A stretch of 64,000 nucleotides of DNA, taken from the NCBI GenBank assembly GCA_001566295.1, contig KQ964248.1, positions 744,001 to 808,000 of the forward strand, in the 5' to 3' direction. The translations under genes and the position numbers were made by a program. Shown piece by piece: positions 22,801 to 35,088 of the stretch (positions within the stretch are counted from its first letter, which is position 1; each line of letters begins with the position of its first letter). This stretch comes from Microdochium bolleyi. Lineage: Eukaryota > Ascomycota > Sordariomycetes > Xylariales > Microdochiaceae. The notes beneath the pieces were generated by a model. It worked only from the letters and a program-made list of their open reading frames with translations. It searched no databases and had not been told where the DNA came from.

Positions 22801-25694
22801 GGCTGCCGAACACATGGGACGACATCACCGATTGGCAGGATCTTGTCACGTGGCGCCAGCACATCTTTGGTCTGATTAACTCTACATACCTGCAGTTACT
22901 GCCGCCGCCCGGGCAGGGCCAGAATGCGAACGGCGCCTCATTCGCATACCGTGGTTACCACGAGACCGCTTGGATCATCAACCGCTTCGCACACGTTGCA
23001 CGCAAGCACAGCCTCCCGGATGTGTGCATAGCGCAGCTGAGTAGGATCTACACGCTGCCTAACATAGAGATTCAGGAGGCGTTCTTGAAGCTCCGGGAGC
23101 AAGCTCGTTGCCACTACGAGAACCCGGAGGAGCTGACTAGCGGTCTCGACGTCATCAACAACACGAACCTGAATTACTTCAACAACCAGCAAAAGGCGGA
23201 GTTCTACACACTCAAGGGCATGTTCCTCGAGAAGCTCAAGCAGAACCCTGAGGCTGATTCGGCATTTGGTACGGCACTATACTACGACATCGGCAAGGCC
23301 AAGGCCTGGGCTGAATGGGGCTACTTCAACGACCGCAAGTTCAAGGAGGATCCGACAGACTGGAACTCTGCTCGTCAGGCTTTGACATCGTACCTGCAAG
23401 CCATTGGCAGCTACAAGAGCGGCAAGGCGCGGAAGTTGATCGCTCGTGTACTGTGGCTTCTCAGCTTGGACGACTCTAAGGGCACGATCGCCGCGGGCTT
23501 CGATGACTACAAGGGCGAGACACCAGTATGGTACTGGATCACCTTCATTCCGCAGCTGCTCACCGGTCTGGGTCACAAGGAGGCGCCCAAGGTGCATGCC
23601 ATTCTGCTCAAGATTGCCAAGGCGTATCCGCAGTCTTTGTACTTCCAGCTACGTACGACGCGCGAAGACATGCTGTCCATCAAGAAGAACCAGGAAGCCA
23701 AGGAGAAGGTCCGTCAGCAGCGGGAGCGTGCACAATCTGCGGCCTCAGCCGGGAAGCCGAACTCGTCACCGTCTGCAGTCAAGCAGGAGAACCCCCAGGC
23801 GGCGAAGTCGGAGTCAAGCTCTCGGCCGCAGACGGCGAACGGCGAGACGAATGCTCAGCCAAAGACTGAAGGTGCCGATGGAGCTGCCAGCACAAACACC
23901 AACGGTGCAGCAAGCACGCCTGCTGGCGCAGGCGCTACTCCGGCACCCACAGGAGAGACACAGGGAACACCCGCTCCTGCCGCCGCCGCCGCCGCTACCG
24001 CCAAGGAGAGCTCCGCTCCTGTTGCTGGCCAAAAGAAGCCGCCGTGGGAGCTCACTGAGGAGATCATGTCCGTCCTCAAGACCGCTTTCCCTCTGCTGGC
24101 ACTCTCAATGGAGACGATGGTCGATCAGATCCAGAAATACTTCAAGTGTCCACCAGACGAAGATGCCTATCGCCTCATTGTCGCTCTCCTCAACGACGGT
24201 CTTGCTTATGTCAGCCGGATGCCGTCCTCTTACGCAAAGGACGTCAAGCTGCCATCAGCGACGGAGACAAACATCACCCGCTTTGCCGAAACAATACTGC
24301 CAGCCCACATCAAGTCCTCCTTCGAGGCTGATTTCGTGGCGGTCAAGCCTACTATGTACGAGTACATTCACAAGCTCAGGAAGTGGCGTGACAAGTTTGA
24401 GGAGAAGCTCGACCGCAGGAACCCTCGAGCCTACCTTGAAAGCTACTCCAAGCACCTTAGTGAATTCCGTTACCAGAAGTTCGATGATGTCGAGGTCCCT
24501 GGTCAATACCTCCAGCACAAGGATAAGAACCAAGACTTCATTCGGATCGACAGGTTCCTGCCCAACGTGGACCTTGTCCGGACCATTGGCGTGTCGCACC
24601 GACGACTAAAGATCCGCGGCCACGATGGCAGCGTCCACAGCTTCGCCATCCAGCACCCTGCAGCGCGCCACTGCCGTAGAGAGGAGAGGATCCTGCAGCT
24701 CTTCCGCCACCTGAACCAGACTCTCGCCAAGAAGAAGGAGAGTCGCCGCCGGGACCTGCAATTCACCCTGCCGCTAATGGTGCCACTCGCGCCGCACATC
24801 AGAATCGTGCAAGAGGACACATCATACATCACCCTGCAGGGCATTTATGAAGACCATTGTCGCCGCAGCGACTTCCTGAAGGACGAGCCCGTGCTATTTA
24901 CCATGGACAAGCTCCGCGGTCTAATCGAGCCCAAGGGATCTGTACGTTCTCCTCATCCCCTAAGCCCCCCCGACACGCAGTTTGCATTTGCTGACAACGA
25001 TATACAGAAGCAGCCTGACCAGGCAGCCGCGGCGCGCCTCGAGGTCTACTCGGCCATCCAGTCCAAGTGGGTGCCGCATACGGTGGCTCTCGACTACTTC
25101 CAAGCCACGTTCCCGGAGTTCTCTGACTTCTGGCTCTTCCGACGGCGCTTCTCGTACCAGCTGTCGGCGCTCACCTTCATGACCTACATCCTGTACATGA
25201 CGGGGCGTTATCCGCACAAGATTAACATCGCCCGCGGCTCTGGCAAGATCTGGGGCTCGGAACTTATGTCCTTCATGGCGCCGCAGAAGCCATACTTCCA
25301 TAATCCGGAGCCGGTCCCGTTCCGCCTGACGCCCAACTTGCAGACCCTGATGGGACCGCTGGCGACCGAGGGCATCTTCAGCCCCGCCATCATGGCCATC
25401 GCGCGGTGCCTCGCGGACCCGGAGTTCGAGCTCGAGCACGCCCTCACCTTGTTCGTGCGGGATGAGATGATCTTCTGGTTCACGTCAAGCCACCGCGCTG
25501 TGCACCTCAACGAATCCCAGCTTCGCGAGTCGGTCCAGATGAACTGCGACATGATTGTCAAGCGTGCCGTCAGCCTCGCGCAGAGCCCAGTCGGCTACTT
25601 GCCCGCGTGCCAGACCGTCATTGACCTCATCGCTAAGGCCGTCAACCCGGTCAACCTCGCGCAGTGCGATGCGCTCTGGATGCCATATCTCTAA
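13805..25694 (+). CDS. TRA1: Tra1, PIKK-family pseudokinase of SAGA and NuA4
   Basis: 3880 aa; the activator-binding scaffold of the SAGA and NuA4 acetyltransferases. Exons: 13805-13859, 13983-14140, 14199-24941, 25008-25694. The start [18 protein letters not shown] joins to [22 protein letters not shown] in frame. Most of the protein is HEAT-like helical repeat. A FAT region occupies roughly residues 2600-3250. A low-complexity Ala/Thr/Gly linker lies at about 3248-3343, then a PI3K-like domain, and a FATC end closing on [13 protein letters not shown]. The kinase region has [16 protein letters not shown] where the catalytic loop and DFG should be, so it is catalytically dead, as in all Tra1/TRRAP. 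The last intron (66 nt) has no stop in frame, so retention would insert 22 residues. Another NuA4 subunit, Epl1, is encoded at 48-50 kb. Confidence 0.97.
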
Positions 25695-26499
25695 GGGCGG
25701 CACCTTGGAATAAGATTATCTTGGCAGCTTGTGACGTGGCAATGGAAGCCAAATAGAGCATGTGTACTGCCTGTTCTGCGTGCGAAAGGCGTTGCACGTG
25801 CGGTAGAGCATGGAATACATGAAGGCGTTACGGGGAACATGTCCATGCATCGCATCAATACAACCAGAGGCGGCGTCATGGTCTCACCTTTGGGAAGCAT
25901 TTGTCTCTTCTTTCCTTCTGCTTTTCTTCATCCATAGCATAGTCCTTGTATCCTTTATGTCTGAATATAATCAAGACGGTTTTCAGTTCCCTTTACAGAT
26001 CGTTGCAGTTTTTCTGGCCCCGTGAGAATGCAAATGATCTGTGATGCCTGCGTGAGATTGTGTCTCCGCCTGTATGTGCGAAGTGTCTAGAACATACGTG
26101 TCTGGCTCGCGACCACAGAGAGGTGTACTGCCCACGAGAGATGTACTGATTGAAGTCTCCTAACCCTGAACCAGGCCTTGCCTGAGCTGTGCCACTCGTT
26201 CTGGATTATGCCGAACGGCAGAGACTTCACTTTTGGCCGTGTATTTCACAGATGCACGAAGCGGGCGATCGTCAGAGGGAATTAAGACCAATGCAACATA
26301 ACCTAGGAAGTTATTTTCAAATTCCGCTGGCAGTAAAGGTTTATTATCGTCACACACAGTGTACCCTGTTTATGTCGTTTATGGAAAGCAACGCTGCAAG
26401 AGTCTATCATACCCAACAGAACCTCTATCGCCGTGCTAAAACCAGGGAGGAGAATCTGATCTAAACGAAGCATGGCTAATTACAAGACTAAAGATGGTG
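25695..26499. other. Convergent 3' region of TRA1 and the Hsp90-like ATPase gene
   Basis: About 800 bases between two converging stops. Short open frames only, without motifs. No gene seen. Confidence 0.5.
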
Positions 26500-29400
26500 C
26501 TACAGCGCCTCTTTGTAAGGCGGTGGTGCTCCCCTTGGCAGAGGAGGTGCTCCAGAAGGTGAGGCATTGCTCTGGGTAGGTGGTGCCGTAGTGCTGGACA
26601 GGCCCATATACTCACTGACCCTCACCATCATGCGTGGGAAGTACTGCTGGACAAACGATTCGCTATTATCTCGTAAGTTAGTGAAAGTCTATCAAATGTA
26701 ACAAGCGTTTGTAGGGACTCACGTGTAGAAGCTGTGGTCCGAGTTATGCGCCTTGACGATGTTGTGCGACAGCTCATGCGCCAGCACAACCCACCAGTAT
26801 ACCGCTGCTTCGGCGCGGCCTTCACCGTTCGCGGCCTTGGTGCCATGCAGCTGCAGATAAAATCGTAGATTGCAAAAAACACTGCCGTCACGGTTGAAGG
26901 CAATCGTGTTGCCCGTGTGGTCATAGAAGATGTGCAGCGACGCAGCCGGAATCGAGTAAATGTCGCCGACTTCCCGGAGCAGGACGGCAAATGCGTTGAT
27001 GTCGCGGTGGTGAGCCTTGAGCAGCTCAGGAATGCTCATCGAGACATCGCGCGCGATGAACACGCGCATGCTGTTGGACGATTCGGCGGCGAACTCGAGG
27101 TCCTTCCCAGCCGTATCGTCACAGTACGTAGCTTGCTCTTTAACCTCTTGTGTGGTTGGTGGTGAGAAGAGCTGGGACGAGTCGTGTGCTCTTGTGGACT
27201 TGATCGCATTCAGGAGGTTTTGCTGCACGACAGCCGGGTTTGTGACCTGCCCATCCGGAGTTGGCTTGGATCCGGAACCAGACGGCCCGGAAGGTGGCAG
27301 CTTGAGGGGTTCCGGACCAGAGTTGACGAACTTGTTTAGACTTTCCTGCGCATCGCTGGAGGTGTCGAAGCCGAAGCGCTTAGAAAAGCTCTGGAACAGG
27401 CCCTTGCCTTTCTGAGCAGGAGCAGATGGAAGTGGCTGCGGAGGTCGTGCCGAATGCAGGAGGTCATCAGGTGAGCGATTGGCGTTATCCGGCGAGTCGT
27501 GAAAGCCACCGGGCATGCGAGGTGGTGGTGTCTTGTTCTGCTCCCGCGCCACAGGAGCTGCACTCTGAGTTTGCTGTTTGAACTCTTGCTCCCTCTGGCG
27601 GATTCGAGCCTGCTCTTCGTCCAGGGCCTTGCGTCTCTCTTCTTCGGCAATTCTCGCCTCCGCTGCCTTCGCCCGGAGAATGCGGTCGACATTGTACCCC
27701 CGGCCTCTCAGGTCTAGGAGGTCGAGCTTCAAGAAAGGCTCAAAGAATAGATATGCCTGCTGCCCCGGGCGATTAAGAATCAGCATGCAGATAGCTTGGC
27801 CAACTTGGTACATGTCTGGGCGAGAAGACTCGGCAGCGACGTAAAGAACATAGCCCCCGGGACACTTCGCGCTGGCGGCAGACCGTTTCTCTAAGTGCGA
27901 CTGGCCAAGGCCGCGTAGAGACCGACGAAGAGCAATGGACTGCACAACCTCCACGCTCAGATTCTTCTCGAGCCATTTCGCATCGTGCTTGATGGCATCT
28001 TGACTGTGTCGTGCGTACTCGTGAAGAAACAGTTTTGCACGCTCGAGGACATGCTTTCGCAGCCAGACTGCACCCTCCTGTTTCTGACTCACTACTCCAA
28101 TTCTGAGATCTTCTTGGACTGTGCTTGAGAGGGTCGGACACCCAAGGGCAAGGTAGAACAACTCCAGTTTGTCCTCCTCAGGCGCACACATCAGATGGTC
28201 TTTGAACAAGCGGTAGCTGATGTAATCATCGAGAATTACGACTTGCGGTGCTGCCGCGAGCTGGTAGTGTCGGATGGGAGCCTCCTCCTCCTCTGGCTCA
28301 AGTTCCTTCTCCTTGGACGATTGATTGATCTCTTTGAACGCGAGAAGGAACTGGGAGACCTTCATCTTTCTCCATAGATCCTTATCTCGTTTGAGAGTAG
28401 CCATATCTTCAGCGAGTAATCTCAACAAATTCAGGTACTTCTCCGGGCTCTGAAGGACACTTAGGAGCTTGGCGGGTTCTTCGGCGGCCAGGTGTGCAAT
28501 CTCCAACTTGGTCGGCTCTGTCTTTGAGCCACACTTGTAAAGGAAAGTGTTGGCTGAAGAACCGAAGTCAACGAAGTCGAAAATATCACCATACACTACC
28601 GAATTGCCGAGGTAGCAGTTTCGTGGGGTAAGGTGGTGTATATTTCTATTCTTCGCAGAGGAGCTGTTCTCTGAGATTCGACTGCGTCTCGTGACTGGGA
28701 CAATGGGAGAGTCGCGGAGCCTCAGAACGATATTGTCACTCAGTTCGTTGAGGCGGGTAGAAAAGTATGTGAAGAGCACTGTCGCGTCCCCCTGGGTCTG
28801 CGGCGGACCTCGAAGAAGACGGGCGACACATTCCGCAATCGGGGGGTCTGCAGCTACTCCGAATTTCTGGTGGAACAATTAGCTTTCAGTCGTCATACAC
28901 TGAGCAGCAGCGGCATGATGGAGAACGATACTTACCAGTGCATGAGGTAGCAGATCACTCTTCAGGATGTCAAAGCCCAGAACAGCTGCATTTGGATTCG
29001 AGAAACAGCCAGAGGGAGTCGCTGCCTTCTTTGGATTACCCTCAACAGGTAAGAATGCACTGGTGCTCATGCCAATATTGAATGAAGAATAGTGGTTTGT
29101 GACATGGAACTTAATGAAATAGTCCATCGCATTGCTACGCAAGGACGGATCCGAAGAAGCCATCATGTCGACGAGTTCGGCAACTGTTGGGTAAGGTCGC
29201 AGTCCTAACCGAGTCAAAAACTTGGCCTCGGGAGTTCCGGGCCGAAGTCCACCGGCTGGCCACTGCAGGATCTTGACCTTGAGCTCACGAAGAGGTCCCC
29301 GGGGTTCGAAGAGCTCAGAGACCTTGTAGAGCGGAGGTCCAGTTTTCGTTTCTCCATCAGGGAGCGCTTCTCCATCTGCAGGGCAGATCCGCGACTCGGT

Positions 29401-31950
29401 AAGTTTCCTCAAATCTTCGCTGGGAATATCGCTCTGTACGGAAGCCAGGTACTTGATTAACTCGACATGGCTCCAACGGGCTTGCCCAGCTTCTTGTGTC
29501 GGATTGAGCAACCGTTTGAAGATGGTGTCCAAGTCAACAGTCTTTCGCACCCCAAGCGCAGTAAGGAACTTGTCTTTGAGATTTGAGCAGCCATCAATGA
29601 TTGGCAGATCATCGAAGAGCTTGACAGATGTGAAGAAGGAATCCGTTGGTTTCCGCATTCCCAGCTTGGTGGGCATCACAGTGTGGGCTTGTAGCAAAGA
29701 CACGACTGTAGTTTTCGAGCCTTGACTCATGTTGTCCCAGCCTTTGGATAGCACAGTGAGGATCTGAATCGAGAACTTGGCTGACTGGGTGAGATCGAGG
29801 TCACTCGAACGGCGCGACCTGGTTTCGAGGAGGAACCTGAGCCAGGGCACGACTTCGAGTGTCTCCCAGCCAAGAGCTTGCAGCTCGTTGTAGTTGCACT
29901 TGCTCGTGAACTCGTGAGGGATGGTGGTTGGAGGCACTGGCAATCCAGCAGGTATCTTAGTAGGGTTCAAGTAGTTCTTGATGCTGCCCAGAGCGATAAT
30001 ATCGCCCTGTGCACCTTCCCCATCGCTGATTACAGCAATGGCCACGTCGAGTAACCTATTTTTGCTGGCCGGATCCAGTTCACCCTCGATTGCTTTTCTT
30101 CCAGCCCACTGCACAAAATTGACGAGTTGTGCTCTGTCCAACGGCTTGTCGGCGAGTTCAGTTCGCACGTCATCAACGGTGATGTGGCTAAGGAGAGCGA
30201 AGTCGATGAGCTTCTGCACAAAGCGAATCTCTTTGAGGTCGGCCGGTATGATGGGAATGCCATCCACGAATGAGGCGAGTTCTGGAGTTCCCAATCGGAC
30301 TTTCGTAGTCGGAAGCACACCTTGTGTACTGTACACCTCGATGTGCGGTTTCTTGTAAGACGTCCAGAATGCTTCCTCAATGATCTGCGATACGTGGCCA
30401 TTGGGTGTGGAGTCGCCAAAAGTGAATGCCTTCAGGATGTGTAGGGCCTCTGGCATGTGCTTCGCGATAATCTCGGGGCTGAACCTGGATGCGCCACTGG
30501 CCTTGAGTGCCCTCTGTAGCTTGTGATGCAATTCGTCCATCTCGTTCGTGAAGGCCAAGCGAGTCATGATTCCAGCCGCACGGAGCATCTCGATGTTCCA
30601 GGTGCGAACCCAACGCGCATTCAGATCAATGGCTTCGCGCTCGACTGTAGGGATGACAGAAGGTGCTGAGATGTGCATGCCGGCTCCTGTAGTCTGCGTC
30701 GTGGGAAAGCCGATGAAAATGCGTCCACCTGGCTTTCTCCCTGGTAGAACTGATGCGAACACATCTGTAGCTTTTGTCACGGCGGCTGAGTTGTCGGGTT
30801 GGGAAGAAGCCTGCGTCTCATCATACGAGGACGTTAAGATCGATAGTTTGGCGATCTTCGGCGGCGGCTTTTTCGTGGCTCGTTCAAGCTCAGTCGAGAA
30901 GCTCGACGTGACTGAAGTCTTGATCGCAGCGGTCGTGACCCGCAAAAAGATGGTTGCGATTGAGAGCTTAGTGATATCCTCAGCAATAAGATCCTGAGCC
31001 GCTTTGTCCTCCTTAGCAGCTTTTGTCGTACGCGAAGTAGTGGCGTTCGTAGTCAATCGTGAGAAGAAGCTTCTGAGGGAGGGCATCTCCGAGTTTCCAA
31101 AGCCATAAGACTCGTTCCCTTTCGATGCTGAGGCCGCCTGCGGCTTCCACCCGATTGCGCTCATATATGTGGCATCAATCTGGGCACTGGATCGACTGAC
31201 ACTTTGAACTTTCATGAGACGCTCCTTCGTCGTGGTCTCGACATCTCTAGACAGCGCAACGTCACTACTAGGGCTCGCCTTCTTGTCTAGACCCAGAATC
31301 TGATAATCGTCGATCCAGAACTCTATTCTCTCCAGCGCCACAAATGTTAGACTTGTTGCCAGGAACTGGCTGACCGAGAGCAGGTTCGGTAGAGTAGTTG
31401 TTGTGTTTCTGTAGTCAAGCACAAAGGCAGTATTTGGTGTACACTCTTCTGGCGGCAGCTGCAGCTTTCTCGTGAAGAGAGCGTTTCCCTTCCAGTAGAA
31501 GGCCATGGCCTCGCTACCTGAGCTGACGAAAGGGTCCTCGCAGTCAGCGAAGACGCTGTAGAAACCAACACCAAACGCTCCAATCTTTGTCTCGTCAGGG
31601 TTGCCTTCTGCGATCCTCTTCAGCCGGCCCCAGTCCGTCTTTGTGAACGGCTGGCCATTATTCTGCACGACCAGTCGTTTCAGTGTGTGGTTTGTGAGGA
31701 CGTGCTTCAGTAGCTCGGACCGATCCGTCGTTGCTGGAAGTGGGACTTGGGTTGAGGGGAGCGTCTCCCATTTTATCTTGACCGTCGTCGCTTGAGCATC
31801 GGCAGCATTCTGGATGAGTTCTCGCAGAGTCGTCCACTCTCCGGAATACCGAGCAAGGACCTTGTCGATCAAGGCCCTTGTGTCTACGGTGACCGCCTCT
31901 TCGTCCTCGCCGCTGCGCAAGGCCGCTGCCCGCAGCTTTGCATAATCCAT
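26500..31950 (-). CDS. Giant Hsp90-like (GHKL) ATPase, DUF3684 type, with C-terminal HELSH motif
   Basis: 1773 aa from exons 31950-28936, 28866-26723 and 26662-26500. The N-terminus has a GHKL/sacsin-like ATP-binding fold: N-box LRELIQNAADA (residues 42-52), NNGQPF, and the glycine loop GAFGVGFYSVF (124-134). This resembles the Hsp90-like domain of sacsin repeats. A long middle part matches, as far as I remember, the fungal DUF3684 family. A Gln/Arg/Glu-rich coiled-coil stretch (EEERRKALDEEQARIRQREQEF) and a Pro/Ser-rich linker follow. Near the C-terminus is WWVVLAHELSHNIVKAHNSDH with HELSH at about 1702-1706, a zinc-metallopeptidase-like HExxH. The tail is Pro/Ser-rich (APPLPRGAPPPYKEAL). 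Cellular role unknown; a chaperone-like ATPase with a peptidase-like module is inference. Confidence 0.85.
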
Positions 31951-32920
31951 GCTTCGATCCTGAAAGTCGTATCAGGCAGAGTTCGGTCGGCAGTCGAGAC
32001 GAGTTGGGAAAAATGCGGGTTGAAAAGGCGAGGTGGACAAGGATGCCGTCTAGTTGCTAGCCAGGTGTGAAGCGTGTCGAAGCTGGGCTCTGCTTTATGC
32101 AAGGACGCGAGTCGATGATGTTCTAGGTCGAATGTGTGATGAATGTGCAGGGAAATCGGCAGGTTTCCCAGGACTTGGGAACGAAAAAATACAAGGCAGC
32201 CGCTTGCAGTATGTCGAAGATGCAGGAAACAGAGGCAGGTAAGGCAAACTGCCAGCAGGAGAGCGTGGCGGAGGAAGGAGGCCGTGGGGCAAATGGTGCC
32301 GGTAGCGGTGATGTATGGGATGGCAGCCTCGGGCGGTTCATGGACCCTGCACTTCAGCAGACCAGGGGTATGGTGGCGGCCCCAGCCGGGGTTAAGTTAC
32401 AGCGTCCAGGTTCTTGTTTATCTCCGCCCGATCCCATGCCAGGCGAACTAGGCACTCCTCACTGTGAGCATTCAATCATGTCCTCGCCAAGGCGAAATGT
32501 GTCGCTGTTCTGGCACTTTCTACAGTGATCCAGGAAAAAAAAGTTGAGGTTTCGTGGCAGGGTCAAAGGGCAGGTCGCGCAGAGCGCCAAATTTACACCC
32601 AAGTCACAGACCAGGACCCGTCACAATCAAATCATTATTGCAGCAGGTTGCCCTGTCGGGATCTCGGAGGTACCATTCTGTTTAGCGCTATTAAGGAAGG
32701 GGCGAAGCCCGCTCAACATATAATGTCACTTAGTGCATATCATGGATATCTCAGAAAGGATCAGTTTGCTGGTGATTGCTGGCGAATCTGGAAAAGGACG
32801 GGGTGGTGCAAGATGCGCCCGTGAGAGACTGTAAGGCCTGTGTCTGACTCTTGCTGTCCGTACGACCCTGAAAGACGAAAAATGCGGTGCAGAGGTGATA
32901 GAAGACACCTCTCACCCGTA
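31951..32920. other. Intergenic region between the GHKL ATPase and the MMTAG2-like gene
   Basis: About 970 bases upstream of the ATPase start and downstream of the MMTAG2-like stop; both genes are on the minus strand. Plus-strand frames of up to 130 codons have no motifs. No gene seen. Confidence 0.5.
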
Positions 32921-33631
32921 TCACCTGCGGTCACTTGTCCTGTCTTCCCTCTTGCGCTCCGAGTGATCATAGTCGCGCTCTCGCCGGCGGCCGTCACCAT
33001 GCCGGCGATCGCGATCATCGCGACTCCGACTCCGCCGTCTTCGCCGATCTCGTCCGTCGTCCCTTGATCCGTGGGACTCGCGCTCGTCACGGTGGTCACG
33101 CCTCCTTGGCGACCTTTCCCTGTCCTTCCTCCTATCACGGCTCCGGCTCCGGCTGCGATCTCTGTGTCGCCTCCGATGCCTCCTCTCTCCAGCATCGTCG
33201 CGCTCTCGTCTGGAGGAACGATCAGGGCGCTGGGGTTGTATCGATGGTGCCTTTGGTGCTTCTTCTTCCGCGGCGCCCCCCAAGTCACGCTCTCTTGAGA
33301 CACCGACCGCGTTGGCGCCCGTCGCATTTCTCGGCGCCACGGGGAGGCCTAAGGCCTTGGCCATCGCATCCTCCTCTGCTTCCTTGATGCGCTTGATTTC
33401 TTCTCTCCGCTCACGTGCTGCCTTTTCCTCCACGGTCTCGTTGTCATCGCCTCCAGTTGCATCGCCCTTCGCATACCAGGACAGATCCTTCCCTTGCTGC
33501 CATCGCCCAACGGGCGCTTTGAGACTGTGACCAAGATAGTTTTCGCGGTGCTGAGAGGATGCGACGTCGTCCCAGCTGAAGTTGACGCCTCCTCGAGATC
33601 CCGACTTGCGGATACTCGACACGAGGTCCAT
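32921..33631 (-). CDS. MMTAG2-like RS-rich nuclear protein
   Basis: 236 aa, single exon. The first 60 residues carry the MMtag signature: SRGGVNFSWDDV, HRENYLGHSLKAPVGRW and GKDLSWYAKG. A charged helix (EEKAARERREEIKRIKEAEED) with MAKALGLPVAPR follows. The C-terminal half is almost pure Arg/Asp/Ser/Glu (RSRSRSRDRRKDRERSPRRR). Human MMTAG2 (C1orf35) shares the N-terminal domain, but its function is poorly known. The RS/RD tail suggests a nuclear-speckle or splicing association, by inference. The start is the first ATG of the frame. It is divergent from MED6 over 476 bases. Confidence 0.85.
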   Translation of the reverse strand: MDLVSSIRKSGSRGGVNFSWDDVASSQHRENYLGHSLKAPVGRWQQGKDLSWYAKGDATGGDDNETVEEKAARERREEIKRIKEAEEDAMAKALGLPVAPRNATGANAVGVSRERDLGGAAEEEAPKAPSIQPQRPDRSSRRERDDAGERRHRRRHRDRSRSRSRDRRKDRERSPRRRDHRDERESHGSRDDGRDRRRRRSRSRDDRDRRHGDGRRRERDYDHSERKREDRTSDRR

Positions 33632-34107
33632 TGTGTCGCGGATATATGGTGTGGTCTTTGATCGATGACGAGGTCCTTCTTTGTCGCTCGAGGGTTTTGT
33701 GCGTGTTTCGGACTGGACTCAAGGTCGACTTTGCTGATTCGGAATGGGATGTGCTGTTGGAGTCCAAGGAGCCTGCTCTGGCTGCACAGGTCCGCTAAGT
33801 TATGTGGTGGCAGAGGCTCCGGAATGCGGCCCCACCGCCGTGCAGGGGTCGGCTGGAGAGCTCCCTGGGGAGCTCCGGCCTTCAACCACTTCAAGACTTG
33901 AGCAAAGCTGTGGCCGACCACCGCACTAACGTGCTGTATCCAACCCGATCACAGCTAGCGACCAATACTCGGCATCCTTGACACGGTTTCCCAAACACGT
34001 GGCGTCGGACCATCGCCTTGAGCCAGCGCTTGGAGGATCAACAAACGAGCACGGCGCATCGCCACGGAGCAACCACATGTGATTCGGACGAGGCCGTCAA
34101 ACAGACC
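33632..34107. other. Divergent promoter region, MMTAG2-like gene and MED6
   Basis: 476 bases between divergent starts. The MED6 frame is open upstream to an ATG at 34018, but that extension has no conserved content. No other gene seen. Confidence 0.5.
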
Positions 34108-35088
34108 ATGTCAAACCAGCCTCTCGATGAGATACAATGGCGCGCGCCACAGCTCGTCGCGGCGATGCCGGGCGGCATCCACTCGAACACGGTCCTATAC
34201 TACTTCGCCGAGTCGCCCTTCTTCGACCGCATGTCTAACAATGCCGTGCTGGTCAGCCAGGGCAACTACATGCCCAATATCCATAAAGCGCTCCAGTCGC
34301 GCGACACTTTCGAGGCGCGCCTCAAGACCATGTCCGGGCTCGAGTTCATCGTCGCGCAGGAGCCGGCTGAGACGAGCCCGAATGCGGGGACGGGTGTGTG
34401 GGTGATACACAAGCAGACGAGGCGCAAGCGGCCCAGGGACGAGGACGAGGTGACGATCCACGCCGCGTACTACATCATCGGCGACTCCGTGTTTATGGCA
34501 CCTACATTGGCCGACATACTCACGTACCGCATGTCCTCGATCGCCGCGGGGTTGAGCAAGACATTCCCAACGGCCAACTCGGCGCGAACGTGGTCGCCGT
34601 CCACTGGCCATAAGTATCGGCAGCCTGCACCGGCAAACCAGGTTTCGAAGAGAGCCTTCGACTCTCGTGGGGCTACGCCACTGCCAGACTCTCAGAGCCA
34701 GGCCGCGAAGAATGGCAACCCGGTAGAACAACAGCCAAAAAAGAGCACCACGGACGCCGCACTGGAGGCTAGATTACTGGAGAGGACGATAGGAGTGCAC
34801 ATGCAGTTCGGCGGCGAGTATATGGACGACAACCCGATCACGGGTGTACCAGGCAACTTCCACTTGTCGTCGACTGGGAGGAAAGACATGAGCAGGTTGC
34901 AGCTGCCGATCAATACGTCAGCAACCAGGAATCCGGTCTCGAGTACAGCGTCGTCAACACCGGGCTCGACAGCTGCGGGGAGGAAGGACGAGAAGGGCCC
35001 GAAGACGCCGAAGACGCCTGCTGGGGCGCCTTCGAAACCGAAACGGAAGAAGACGAAGAGCGCAGCTGCTACGCCCACTGCTTCCTAG
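34108..35088 (+). CDS. MED6: Mediator complex subunit 6
   Basis: 326 aa, single exon. Med6 is a head-module subunit of Mediator, which connects transcription factors to RNA polymerase II. The Med6 domain is clear: LDEIQWRAPQ, then NTVLYYFAESPFFDRMSNNAVL, MSGLEFIVAQEP, WVIHKQTRRKR, and AYYIIGDSVFMAPTLADILTYRM, all within the first 190 residues. The C-terminal half is Ser/Thr/Pro-rich and ends in a Lys-rich tail (APSKPKRKKTKSA). I chose the ATG at 34108 (MSNQPLDEIQW) because it abuts the conserved domain. The in-frame ATG at 34018 would add 30 residues of no recognisable conservation. Confidence 0.95.
   Translation: MSNQPLDEIQWRAPQLVAAMPGGIHSNTVLYYFAESPFFDRMSNNAVLVSQGNYMPNIHKALQSRDTFEARLKTMSGLEFIVAQEPAETSPNAGTGVWVIHKQTRRKRPRDEDEVTIHAAYYIIGDSVFMAPTLADILTYRMSSIAAGLSKTFPTANSARTWSPSTGHKYRQPAPANQVSKRAFDSRGATPLPDSQSQAAKNGNPVEQQPKKSTTDAALEARLLERTIGVHMQFGGEYMDDNPITGVPGNFHLSSTGRKDMSRLQLPINTSATRNPVSSTASSTPGSTAAGRKDEKGPKTPKTPAGAPSKPKRKKTKSAAATPTAS

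Noticed and set aside
23446..24609. 387-codon plus frame inside TRA1
   Set aside because: A shadow of TRA1 in another frame, Ser/Arg-rich, while the TRA1 frame is clearly conserved there.
34018..34107. Upstream in-frame ATG of MED6
   Set aside because: The added 30 residues are unlike the start of Med6 and the second ATG adjoins the conserved domain.
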